Part shown: piece after piece, positions 8,016 through 15,460 of the stretch | Numbering within the stretch: position 1 is the stretch's first letter | Layout of the letters: each line of letters starts with the position of its first letter | Source of the DNA: Lentzea flava | Lineage (GTDB): Bacteria; Actinomycetota; Actinomycetes; Mycobacteriales; Pseudonocardiaceae | Assembly: GCF_014648475.1 (NCBI RefSeq) | Contig: NZ_BMRE01000022.1 | Coordinates: forward strand, 1-64,000 | Direction: 5' to 3' | Length of the DNA stretch: 64,000 bases | Made by a program: the position numbers and the translations under genes | Notes under the pieces: generated by a model | What the model was told of the DNA's origin: nothing | The model's database searches: none | The model's input: only the letters and a program-made list of their open reading frames with translations

Positions 8016-8267
8016 ATGACCACCAACGGCTACACAGCGCGGCACCGGGCCATGCTGCAGGCCATCGCGGACGGACGCGGCGAGCTGGTGTGGGGTCGGA
8101 TCCCCAGCCTGACCGTCGACGGCCGGTGGTGTGACTTCACCGCCACCAACGAGTTGTTCGCGGGTGGACTGTTCCGGCCCGCGCGGGAGGCGGTTTTCGG
8201 GGCGTCGGCGCCGGCCGTGCTGACCACGAGCGGAGTTCAGGTGCTGAGTTCGTTCGCGACGGCCTGA
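8016..8267 (+). CDS. Small protein of unknown function (83 aa)
   Basis: An 83-residue soluble protein with a good ribosome binding site (GGAAGGGGAGTGAC before ATG 8016). The N-terminal ~27 residues form a likely helix (HRAMLQAIADGRGELVW). A polar middle follows with one Cys (DGRWCDFTATNELFAGG), and then a hydrophobic end (APAVLTTSGVQVLSSFATA). No family is recognised. It starts about 85 bases from a DosR-like half-box and runs the same way as the WS/DGAT gene, from which it is separated by ~200 bases. Confidence 0.6.
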   Translation: MTTNGYTARHRAMLQAIADGRGELVWGRIPSLTVDGRWCDFTATNELFAGGLFRPAREAVFGASAPAVLTTSGVQVLSSFATA

Positions 8268-8393
8268 CGTGACACGCAGTCCGTTGTGGACGTCGTGGAG
8301 GAGATCACGCGCCGGCATCGCCGCGGCGAGGACCCTCCCTCACCCGCGTTGACGCAGAACGCCGCCGTCGGTGCGGTGTTCGCCGCGCGAGCA

Positions 8394-8407
8394 GGGCCGA
8401 AGGACTC
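8394..8407. promoter_or_regulatory. DosR-like box upstream of the WS/DGAT gene
   Basis: GGGCCGAAGGACTC fits the pattern in both halves. It lies 59 bases before the ATG at 8466, the spacing that recurs at other boxes, and so also supports that start codon. A second weaker run (GGGGCTTTCCGGTG, 8439-8452) is too close to the start to be an activator site. Confidence 0.5.
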
Positions 8408-8465
8408 GGCCGGTGCGGGCCGCCAGGCCGTGTGCACAGGGGCTTTCCGGTGCTGCACTCGATGC

Positions 8466-9776
8466 ATGGAGCACCTCAGCCCCCTGGACGCCGCCTTCCT
8501 GGAGATCGAGGACGCCGACCCGCACGTGTCGCTCGCGATCGCCTCGGTGGCGGTCGTCGAAGGACCGGCGCCGAGCCACGACGAGTTCCTCGCGCTGATG
8601 CGGTCGAAGCTGCCGCTGCTGCCACGGGCGCGGCAGAGACTCGTGCGCGCCCCGCTGGACCTGAGCTCACCCGCGTGGCAGGACGACCCCGAGTTCGACC
8701 TCACCTACCACGTGCGCCGCACCGCCCTGCCCGCGCCGGGCGGCGACGCCGAGCTGTGCGCGCTGGTCGCGCGGATCATGGGACAACGCCTCGACCGCGA
8801 CCGGCCGCTGTGGGAGTACTGGGTCGTGGAGGGCTTGGCCGGCGGACGCTGGGCCGTGCTGGCGAAGGTGCACCACTGCATGGCCGACGGTGTCAGCGGC
8901 ACCATGCTCTACGACGTGATGTACGGCGACGCGCCCGCGCCTGACGAACCGGCGGACGACCGCGGCGAGAGCCTGCTCTCGTTGCTGGGCGGCGTTTTGA
9001 AGGCGCCGTGGGCCATCGCCGGAGGTCTGGTGTCGCTCGCCTGGTCGTTGTTGCCCGTGAACGCGACGTCCCTGCTGGGGCGCATCGGGACGCCCCGGCT
9101 CTACCGGGTGGTGCGGGCCTCGCTGCCCGAGGTGAAACAGGTCGCCCGCGCGTTCGGGGTCACGGTGAACGACGTCGTGCTGGCGGCCGTCACGTGCGCG
9201 TACCGCGAGGTGCTGCTGCAGCGGGGCGAACGGCCCACGCCGCACAGCGTCCGGACCATGGTGCCGGTGTCGGTGCGCGGCGACCGCAAGGTGGACAACC
9301 AGATCAGCCTGCGGCTCGCGTTCCTGCCCGTCGGCGCCCAGACCCCGGTCGAGGCGCTCTCGCTGGTGCACGGACAGTTCACGGCGCTCAAGGCGGGACA
9401 CCAGAGCGAGTCCGGCAACGCGGTCGCCCAGCTGGCGAAGCACGAGCCGTTCGCCCCGCTCGCCTGGACCATCCGGCTGGGCGGGATGATGCCGCAGCGC
9501 AGCATCGTCACCGTCACCACGAACGTGCCGGGACCACGCGAACCGCTGAAGGTGCTCGGCCGCCGGATCGTCGAGATCCTGCCGTACGTCCCCATCGCCA
9601 TCCGGATCAGGACCGGCATCGCCGTGCTGTCCTACGCCGACCGGCTGGCGATCGGGATCACCGCGGACCGCGACAGCACGCCCGACGTGGACGTCCTGTC
9701 GTCGGCCCTGCGCAAGGCGATCGCCGAACTCGTCACCGCGTCACGGCGAGACGTAGCCGCCACGCGCCGAGACTGA
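8466..9776 (+). CDS. Wax ester synthase / diacylglycerol acyltransferase (WS/DGAT)
   Basis: A 436-residue acyltransferase that joins an acyl-CoA to diacylglycerol or a fatty alcohol to make triacylglycerol or wax, usually at the membrane or lipid-body surface. The catalytic HHxxxDG motif is intact (HHCMADG, residues 136-142). The N-terminus MEHLSPLDAAFL is typical of the family, as are the VNDVVLAAV segment (about 235) and the C-terminal NVPGP motif. The frame extends 180 bases further upstream, but family alignment and the DosR-like box 59 bases away favour the ATG at 8466. In M. tuberculosis the DosR-controlled tgs1 gene performs storage-lipid synthesis in hypoxia. The last 44 bases overlap the convergent ABC permease gene. 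Confidence 0.9.
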   Translation: MEHLSPLDAAFLEIEDADPHVSLAIASVAVVEGPAPSHDEFLALMRSKLPLLPRARQRLVRAPLDLSSPAWQDDPEFDLTYHVRRTALPAPGGDAELCALVARIMGQRLDRDRPLWEYWVVEGLAGGRWAVLAKVHHCMADGVSGTMLYDVMYGDAPAPDEPADDRGESLLSLLGGVLKAPWAIAGGLVSLAWSLLPVNATSLLGRIGTPRLYRVVRASLPEVKQVARAFGVTVNDVVLAAVTCAYREVLLQRGERPTPHSVRTMVPVSVRGDRKVDNQISLRLAFLPVGAQTPVEALSLVHGQFTALKAGHQSESGNAVAQLAKHEPFAPLAWTIRLGGMMPQRSIVTVTTNVPGPREPLKVLGRRIVEILPYVPIAIRIRTGIAVLSYADRLAIGITADRDSTPDVDVLSSALRKAIAELVTASRRDVAATRRD

Positions 9777-10824
9777 ACAGCACGGCCGCGAACCCGAGCA
9801 GCACACCGAGGTGCGGCGCGACGGAGAGCAGATCCCCACCGCGCCGGGTGAGGGCCGCGAACCCGTCGTTGGCCCAGCCGTGCGGCGTCGCGAAGGCGAC
9901 CGTGCGCAGCGCCGGGCTGAAGAACTCGAGTGGCACCATGCACCCGCCGAACGCGGCGAGCCCGAGCCCGAGCAGGATGCCGAAGCCGCCGGTCTGCTGC
10001 TGGGTGCGGCACAGGGCACCGAGCAGCAGACCCGCGCCGCCGGAGACGAGCGCGAACGCGACCAGCAACGCCGCCGCGCCGAGCGGGTCGCCCCACCGCA
10101 CGCCGAACAGCAGCGCCGAGCCGGCGACCACGATCAGGCCCTGCAGCAACGCGATCGCGATCCGGCCGAGCGCCTCACCCGCGACGATCACCCTCGCCGG
10201 GGTGGGCGTGGCGAACATGCGCCGGGTGACGCCGAACGACCTCGTCTCGACGAGAGCGGCCGCCGTGGTGAGCGCGTTGAGGAACGTGAACACGATCAGC
10301 TGGTTCGACGCGCCGAGGTCGAAACCGGAAAAGCCTTCCGGGAACAACGCCTCGCCGGTGGTGGTGGCGCGCACCTCGACCGGTTCCACCCGCATCGAGT
10401 CCACAACGGACAGTGCGGTGTCCCGGTCGATGCCGGCGTGCGAGGCGACGAACTCACCGGCGGAGAGCCGGTTCGCCTCTCTGGTCAGCGCCGACGTCAC
10501 GAGCATCCGCACCTGCTGCCCCGACCGGTCCGAGCGGGTGAGGAGCACCGGCGTGCCTGCGCGCACGAGCCCCGCGCTGATCTCGCCGTGTTCCACCGCC
10601 GCGCGCAACGCCGGTTCGTCCGCGAAGTCCCGCACCTGCACCGAAGCGTCCGAACGGAGCGCTCCCGCGTCGCCCACCACCCCGACCACGGGCTTCATCG
10701 AGCCGCCGAACGCGGCACCGATGATGAACACCAGCAGCAGCGGGAGCGCCACCAGGAAGAACAGCCCGGTGCGGTCGCGCAGCGCGCGGTGCACGTTGAT
10801 CCACGCGATCGACAGGACCTTCAC
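9733..10824 (-). CDS. ABC-2 type transporter permease
   Basis: A 363-residue permease with the ABC-2 layout: one N-terminal membrane segment (LFFLVALPLLLVFIIGAAFGG), a large extracytoplasmic region (about 45-185), and a cluster of five membrane segments after residue ~190 (VFTFLNALTTAAAL, ALLQGLIVVAGSALLFGV, ALLVAFALVSGGAGLLLGAL, ILLGLGLAAFGGCMVP, VLLGFAAVLFSLGAW). It pairs with the next permease and the ATPase at 11993 to form an exporter of unknown substrate, possibly a lipid or drug. The GTG start at 10824 overlaps the TGA of the second permease (GTGA). The C-terminus overlaps the end of the WS/DGAT gene. Confidence 0.85.
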   Translation of the reverse strand: MKVLSIAWINVHRALRDRTGLFFLVALPLLLVFIIGAAFGGSMKPVVGVVGDAGALRSDASVQVRDFADEPALRAAVEHGEISAGLVRAGTPVLLTRSDRSGQQVRMLVTSALTREANRLSAGEFVASHAGIDRDTALSVVDSMRVEPVEVRATTTGEALFPEGFSGFDLGASNQLIVFTFLNALTTAAALVETRSFGVTRRMFATPTPARVIVAGEALGRIAIALLQGLIVVAGSALLFGVRWGDPLGAAALLVAFALVSGGAGLLLGALCRTQQQTGGFGILLGLGLAAFGGCMVPLEFFSPALRTVAFATPHGWANDGFAALTRRGGDLLSVAPHLGVLLGFAAVLFSLGAWRLRLAVTR

Positions 10825-11990
10825 GGCCGCACCACCTTCCGGAACAACACCACGGCGACAGCACCGGTGACGACCGCGAACGCGGTCATGGCGGCGACGG
10901 ACGGCAGCACGGCGGTGACGTCACCGCCCGCGAGGTCCGCGAGCCCGCGCAGGAACCAGTGGTGCGGCGCCAGCAGAGTGAGCTTCTCGAGCAGGCCACC
11001 CGCCTGCGCCACCGGGAAGAACGCCCCGCCCAGCGCACCGAGCACGATCGCCACGACAGCCTGCCATCCGCCCGCCTGGTCGGCGGTCTTCGCGATCGCC
11101 GCCACCACGGACATGGCGCCCGTGGCGGCCAGAACACCGGACAGGACGAGCAACGCCACACCGGCGGGATGGCCCCAGTGCGCGTTCATCAGCAGCGAGC
11201 TCGCCACGATCAGCACGGTCATGCTCAGCACGCCGACGACCACGCTGGTGATCAGCTTGCCCGCGAGGATCGACGACCGCCGCACCGGTGCGGCGAGCAG
11301 ACGGGCGAGCGTCGCGGTGCGGCGCTCGTCCAGCAGTCCCGTCACGCCGGACTGCACCGCGAAGAACAGGAAGAAGACCGCCATCCCCGCCGCGTACTGG
11401 GTCTTCATGTCGAGTTCCTTGCGCGCGGCGGTGTCCTCGGCCACGACGACCTCCGGCAGCCCGGCAGCGGCCTCCGCGGCGAGTTCGGCCGGTGCCGTCG
11501 TCACTCCGGAGTGGACGGTCGCGGCGACGGCGAGGCGCACGGCCGCGAGCCGGTCGGTGTAGGTCTGTGCGAGCGACCTGGCGATCTGGGTGCCGGTCGG
11601 AGCGTCGACGTCGCCGACGACCTCGATCCGCGCGGCACGGCCCGCGAGGACGTCCTCGGTGAAACCGGCGGGCAGCAGGAACGCCGCGGTGGCAGCACCT
11701 TTCTCCACCTCGCCGCGGGCTTCCCGCGCGGAGGCGACGGATCGCACCTCGATCACGCCGGACGCGGCCGCACCGCGCAGCACGTCGTCGGTGAACGTCC
11801 TGGCGACCTGGCCGCGGTCGGCGTCGGCGACGACGTAGCGGAAGATCTCCCCGTCCCCGCCCAGGTTGCCGAGGATCAGCGTGAAGATGCCGGCGAGCCC
11901 CAGCGGCAGCACGACGGCCAGCAGGTACGCCGTCCGGTCACGGGCCCGCTCGCGCAGGTCGCGTGCGGCGATCAGCAGAGCGTGGCGCAT
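10821..11990 (-). CDS. ABC-2 type transporter permease
   Basis: A 389-residue permease homologous to the one downstream. It has an N-terminal membrane segment (YLLAVVLPLGLAGIFTLIL), a ~150-residue extracytoplasmic domain, and five or six membrane segments from about residue 190 (GMAVFFLFFAVQSGVTGLL, VVVGVLSMTVLIVASSLLM, VALLVLSGVLAATGAM and others). The segment DERRTATLARLLAAPV after the second membrane helix is typical of ABC-2 permeases. ATG 11990 has GGGAG at a proper distance, while the GTG at 11996 is too close to it. The start lies two bases beyond the stop of the ATPase gene, and the 3' end is coupled to the next permease. Confidence 0.85.
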   Translation of the reverse strand: MRHALLIAARDLRERARDRTAYLLAVVLPLGLAGIFTLILGNLGGDGEIFRYVVADADRGQVARTFTDDVLRGAAASGVIEVRSVASAREARGEVEKGAATAAFLLPAGFTEDVLAGRAARIEVVGDVDAPTGTQIARSLAQTYTDRLAAVRLAVAATVHSGVTTAPAELAAEAAAGLPEVVVAEDTAARKELDMKTQYAAGMAVFFLFFAVQSGVTGLLDERRTATLARLLAAPVRRSSILAGKLITSVVVGVLSMTVLIVASSLLMNAHWGHPAGVALLVLSGVLAATGAMSVVAAIAKTADQAGGWQAVVAIVLGALGGAFFPVAQAGGLLEKLTLLAPHHWFLRGLADLAGGDVTAVLPSVAAMTAFAVVTGAVAVVLFRKVVRP

Positions 11991-11992
11991 CG

Positions 11993-12916
11993 TCACTCCC
12001 GCAGCGCTTTGCCGGTGAGGTGCAGGAAGACGGTTTCCAGGTTGGGCTCGGTCACCTCGACCGAGCGCACCACGGCGCCGTTGGTCGAGATCGCCGACAA
12101 CACGACCGGCAGGCACTCCCGCGCGTCGTCCACCACGAGCTCCAGCCCGTGCCCGTGCGGGGCCAGCCCGCGCACCGCAGGAATCGCCCCGAGCACGGTG
12201 GCGGCGTGGCTGAGATCCCCGTCCAGCTGCAACGAGATCCGGTCCCGCTCACCGAGCCGCTCGACGAGCTCGCGGCGGGTGCCCTCGGCGATCAACCGGC
12301 CGGAGTCGATCACGCCGACCCGGTCGCACAACCGCTCGGCCTCCTCCATGTAATGCGTCGTGTAGAGAATCGCCATGCCCTCGGCGGCGAGCGCCCGCAC
12401 GTTCTCCATGATCTGGTTGCGGCTCTGCGGGTCGACCCCGGCGGTGGGCTCGTCGAGCACCAGCAGCCGCGGCTCGTGCAGCAGCCCGATCGCCACGTTC
12501 AGCCGCCGTTTCATGCCGCCCGAGTACTCGCGGGCGAGGTCGCCCGCGCGGTCGGCCAGGCCGACCACCTCGAGCACCTCGTCGACCCGCCGGCGGCCGG
12601 CGCCGTACAGGCTCGCGAAGAACCGCAGGTTCTCCCGCCCGGTCAGGTCCGGGTAGAGCGCGAGCTCCTGCGGCACGTAGCCGACGAGACGTTTGGCGGC
12701 GACGGCGTCCGGTGACATCGGCACCCCGTCGACGACCACCTCGCCCGCGTCGCGTTCGAGCACGCCCGTGATCATCGAGATCGTGGTCGTCTTCCCCGCG
12801 CCGTTGGGACCGAGCAGGCCGTAGGTCTCTCCCTCGGCGATCGTGAACGACACGTCGTCCACGGCGAGAACGTCACCGAACCGACGTCTCAGGCCGGAGC
12901 ATGAGAGGACCGTCAT
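11993..12916 (-). CDS. ABC transporter ATP-binding protein
   Basis: A 307-residue nucleotide-binding subunit. Walker A is GPNGAGKTT (about 36-44), the signature is YSGGMKRR (about 130), Walker B is LLVLDEPTAG (about 150), and the switch His is in YTTHYMEEAE (about 187). The ~85-residue C-terminal extension is typical of drug- or antibiotic-export ATPases of the DrrA kind. It drives the exporter built from the two following permeases. The 5' end overlaps the 3' end of the upstream Usp gene by 44 bases, so the ABC genes are probably co-transcribed with that stress protein. Confidence 0.9.
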   Translation of the reverse strand: MTVLSCSGLRRRFGDVLAVDDVSFTIAEGETYGLLGPNGAGKTTTISMITGVLERDAGEVVVDGVPMSPDAVAAKRLVGYVPQELALYPDLTGRENLRFFASLYGAGRRRVDEVLEVVGLADRAGDLAREYSGGMKRRLNVAIGLLHEPRLLVLDEPTAGVDPQSRNQIMENVRALAAEGMAILYTTHYMEEAERLCDRVGVIDSGRLIAEGTRRELVERLGERDRISLQLDGDLSHAATVLGAIPAVRGLAPHGHGLELVVDDARECLPVVLSAISTNGAVVRSVEVTEPNLETVFLHLTGKALRE

Positions 12917-13331
12917 TGCGCGCTCCTTCCAGCGGAACGACGACGACCGGACAACGCGCGTGCCGCAGGCAGTAGCTCGTGACCGAGCTCATTACCAGCA
13001 CGCCGGCCTTGCGGTAGCCGTGCCCGCCGACCACGAGGAGGCCCGCGTCGGCCGACCGTTCGACGAGCACGGGACCGGGCAGGCCGTGCGGCACCTCCTG
13101 ATCGATGCGCACGCCCTCCGCCGCCGTGCCGAGCGCCTCGATCGCGGCGGCGAGCTCGTGGCGGTGGGTCTGGGTGAACGGACCGGCGCTGGACGTGACG
13201 TCGAGCTGACAGACCGACAGGGCGAGCACGGACGCGCTGGTGCGCTTGGCTTCCCCGACGGCCCACGCCAGCGCGGCCTTCGCGGCGGGTGATCCGTCGA
13301 CGCCGACGACGATGCGGGACTGGGAGTTCAT
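12873..13331 (-). CDS. Universal stress protein with atypical nucleotide loop
   Basis: A 152-residue single-domain UspA protein. The N-terminal strand VVGVDGSPAAKAALAWA is canonical. The C-terminal loop, normally G-x2-G-x9-G-S/T, reads GGHGYRKAG then VMSSV, so the second glycine is lost and ATP binding may be weakened. The ATG at 13331 follows GGAGCCGATC. A DosR-like box lies 59 bases upstream. It is first in a transcription unit with the ABC exporter, whose ATPase gene it overlaps by 44 bases. Confidence 0.85.
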   Translation of the reverse strand: MNSQSRIVVGVDGSPAAKAALAWAVGEAKRTSASVLALSVCQLDVTSSAGPFTQTHRHELAAAIEALGTAAEGVRIDQEVPHGLPGPVLVERSADAGLLVVGGHGYRKAGVLVMSSVTSYCLRHARCPVVVVPLEGARNDGPLMLRPETSVR

Positions 13332-13389
13332 GATCGGCTCCTCGGATGGACGTGTCTTCAGCGTGCCCGCGCGACCCTGGCGTGGCGCA

Positions 13390-13403
13390 GGGGCTTTCGT
13401 CCT
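13390..13403. promoter_or_regulatory. DosR-like box upstream of the Usp/ABC unit
   Basis: GGGGCTTTCGTCCT is an imperfect palindrome of the window's box type, 59 bases before the Usp start at 13331. Confidence 0.5.
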
Positions 13404-13436
13404 GCCAGGGAAGTGCGGAAACTGTCCTTCCCCGAG

Positions 13437-13450
13437 GTGACCAAGGACCC
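13437..13450. promoter_or_regulatory. DosR-like box upstream of the Rv1733c-like gene
   Basis: GTGACCAAGGACCC lies 49 bases before the ATG at 13499. Together with the box at 13390 it gives each arm of this divergent pair its own site. Confidence 0.5.
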
Positions 13451-13498
13451 TGGGGGTGCGATCCTGGTCGGGAGAAACCTTGCTCGCGGAGGTGGACC

Positions 13499-14092
13499 AT
13501 GGGATCGAAGCTGCTCTCGCGAGTCGTCCGGCAGGCCTTCCCCGGCCGCAACGAGCTCGCGACCGCGGGCGATCGGCTGGAAGGCGCGGTGCTGGCGGCG
13601 GCTCTGGCGGTCGCGCTGCTCGCGGTGCCCGTCGCGGGCGCCGTCGGTTCCGAACTCCACGCGAGGCAGCAGACGCAGGTGTCGGCCGACCAGCAGACCC
13701 GTCAGCGCGCCGAAGCCGTGCTGCTGGAGAACGCTCCGCCGGTCGTGCGCGTGGACGACCGCGGCACCGTCCTGGAGACGGCGCCCGTGCGTGCCACCTG
13801 GCACGGGCCGGACGGGCAGGAACGGCAGGGCGAGGTGCAGGCGCACTACGGCGCGATCGCCGGCACCACCGTGCCGATCTGGATCGACCGGCACGGTGGC
13901 CTGACGCCGCCGCCGTTGTCCGCCGAGGGTGCCGTGATCACCGCGATCGGCGTGGCCCTGCTGGTGTGGAGCGCGGTGACGGCGGCGTTCGCGTTGCTCT
14001 ACCTCGTGATCCGGTTCGTGCACACCCGGCTGCGCGCGCGGCGGTGGGACCTGGAGTGGCGGCAGGTCTCCCGCGACTGGACCACGCGCTGA
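13499..14092 (+). CDS. Rv1733c-like membrane protein
   Basis: A 197-residue protein with two membrane segments, one after a short basic N-terminus (GAVLAAALAVALLAVPVAGAV, split by small residues, about 28-48) and one near the end (GVALLVWSAVTAAFALLYLVI). The ~100-residue loop between them is likely extracytoplasmic (WHGPDGQERQGEV, TVPIWIDRHGGLTPPP). This layout and the N-terminal motif with a 'DRLE' turn match the family of M. tuberculosis Rv1733c, a DosR-regulated membrane protein of unknown role. The ATG at 13499 is preceded by GCGGAGGTGGACC. It converges on the GerW-like gene with a one-base gap. Confidence 0.75.
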   Translation: MGSKLLSRVVRQAFPGRNELATAGDRLEGAVLAAALAVALLAVPVAGAVGSELHARQQTQVSADQQTRQRAEAVLLENAPPVVRVDDRGTVLETAPVRATWHGPDGQERQGEVQAHYGAIAGTTVPIWIDRHGGLTPPPLSAEGAVITAIGVALLVWSAVTAAFALLYLVIRFVHTRLRARRWDLEWRQVSRDWTTR

Positions 14093-14093
14093 C

Positions 14094-14429
14094 TCACCCG
14101 CGCCGGGCCTTGACGATCCGCAGCGCCACGAAGAGAGCGGCGATGGCGACCGCCCCGACCGTGGCGACCAGGCGGTTCACGTCGACGGCAGGTTCCCAGC
14201 GCACCTTGCCGTCCTTGATGACGTAGGCCCCCGTGGGCTTCGCGGTGAGGCCGAAGCCGCCGCCCTCGCCCTGCTGGCCCTTCTCGTCCTTCCCGGTGCC
14301 GCCGCCCGCGCCACCGGAGAGCGTCGCGGCGGCGATCACCGTGATCCCGTCCTTCTCGTACGGCTCGGCGTAGACCTTCTTCGCCTCCAGCGAGTCCTTG
14401 GTCTTCGCGATCAGTTCGTCCACCTTCAT
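14094..14429 (-). CDS. GerW (YtfJ) family protein
   Basis: A 111-residue protein of the GerW/YtfJ sporulation-protein family. It has an N-terminal amphipathic helix (MKVDELIAKTKDSLE), a beta core (GITVIAAATLSGGAGGG, then a G-rich loop, then GFGLTAKPTGAYVIKDGKVRW), and here a C-terminal membrane segment (VATVGAVAIAALFVAL) with a basic tail. Members occur widely in bacteria that do not make Bacillus-type spores, and their role there is unknown. The ATG at 14429 overlaps the TGA of acetate kinase (ATGA), so it is the last gene of the phosphoketolase operon, and a link to that metabolism or to its membrane environment is possible. Confidence 0.8.
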   Translation of the reverse strand: MKVDELIAKTKDSLEAKKVYAEPYEKDGITVIAAATLSGGAGGGTGKDEKGQQGEGGGFGLTAKPTGAYVIKDGKVRWEPAVDVNRLVATVGAVAIAALFVALRIVKARRG

Positions 14430-15460
14430 TGAGACTCCTCGAAGTCGGGAACGGCGCGTGTCTGACCCGCAATCTCCAGGTCTTCACGCGCCTCCACCAC
14501 GAACACGTCCATCGCACCGAGGAACGCGACCTCGGCGCGGACCTCGGTGCGCAGCTCTGCATCGTGTTCACCCACGCCTCCGGTGAACACCAGGACATCG
14601 ATACCACCGAGAGACGCGGTCATGGCGGCGATCGCCTGACACAGCCGATGCACGTACACGCGCAACGCCAGCACCGCGCGCTCGTCACCGGCGTCCGCGG
14701 CACGGCGCACGTCCCGCATGTCACCGGTCCCGCTCAGACCGGCGAGCCCCGAGTGGTGTTCCAGGCCGTCCTCCAGCTCGTCGAGCGAGAGCCCGGCACG
14801 CAGCAACCACACCAGCAGGCCGGGATCGACGTCACCGCCGCGGGTCGCCATCACCAGGCCGGCCAGGGGAGTGAAGCCCATCGTCGTGTCGACGGACCGT
14901 CCTCTGTGGACGGCCGCGAGCGACGCCCCGGCGCCCAGGTGACAGCTGACCACGCGAGCGTCCGGCGCCCCGGCCAGCTCGACCGCCCTGCGCGACGCGT
15001 AGGCGTGGGAGAGACCGTGGAACCCGTACCGGCGCAGGTCCCACTTCTGCCGCCACTGCGCAGGCAGCGCGTAGGTGGTGGCGTGCGACGGCATCGTGGC
15101 GTGGAACGCCGTGTCGAAGCACGCCACCTGTGGAACGCGAGGCAGCAGCTCGCGCACCGCGTCGATGCCCGCCAGCGCACGGGGCTGGTGCAGCGGGGCG
15201 AGCGCGGTGAGCCGTTCGAGGCCGGTCCGCAGCCGGTCGTCGATCAGGTGAGCCGACGTGGCGGCGCCGCCGTGCACCACGCGGTGCCCGACGGCGTCGA
15301 TCACACCGGCCGCGGCGAGGAAGTCCCGCAGCGGCCCGGTGTCCGCGTCCCAGCGTTCGACGTGCCGCGACGCGAGAACGGTGTCGTCCTCGGCGAGCAC
15401 GCTCAGCTTCAGGCTCGACGAGCCCGCGTTCACCACGAGGACGTTCCCGGAGGGTGTCAC
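14426..15460 (-). CDS. ackA: Acetate kinase
   Basis: A 344-residue acetate kinase (acetyl-phosphate + ADP to acetate + ATP). It is shorter than the ~400 residues of the E. coli enzyme but keeps the ASKHA motifs: LVVNAGSSSLKL at the N-terminus, HRVVHGG (about 70), FDTAFHATMP (about 118), YGFHGLSH (about 148), CHLGAGASLAAV (about 180), the DTTMGFTPLAGLVM segment with the catalytic Arg-rich turn ATRGGDVDPG, and FTGGVGEH (about 293). The GTG start at 15460 overlaps the TGA of the phosphoketolase gene (GTGA). The pair therefore turns xylulose-5-phosphate or fructose-6-phosphate into acetate with one ATP gained without oxygen. Confidence 0.92.
   Translation of the reverse strand: MTPSGNVLVVNAGSSSLKLSVLAEDDTVLASRHVERWDADTGPLRDFLAAAGVIDAVGHRVVHGGAATSAHLIDDRLRTGLERLTALAPLHQPRALAGIDAVRELLPRVPQVACFDTAFHATMPSHATTYALPAQWRQKWDLRRYGFHGLSHAYASRRAVELAGAPDARVVSCHLGAGASLAAVHRGRSVDTTMGFTPLAGLVMATRGGDVDPGLLVWLLRAGLSLDELEDGLEHHSGLAGLSGTGDMRDVRRAADAGDERAVLALRVYVHRLCQAIAAMTASLGGIDVLVFTGGVGEHDAELRTEVRAEVAFLGAMDVFVVEAREDLEIAGQTRAVPDFEESQ

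Noticed and set aside
8439..8452. GGGGCTTTCCGGTG as a second DosR-like box at the WS/DGAT gene
   Set aside because: The right arm does not match and it lies only 14 bases before the start codon, where an activator site would not work.
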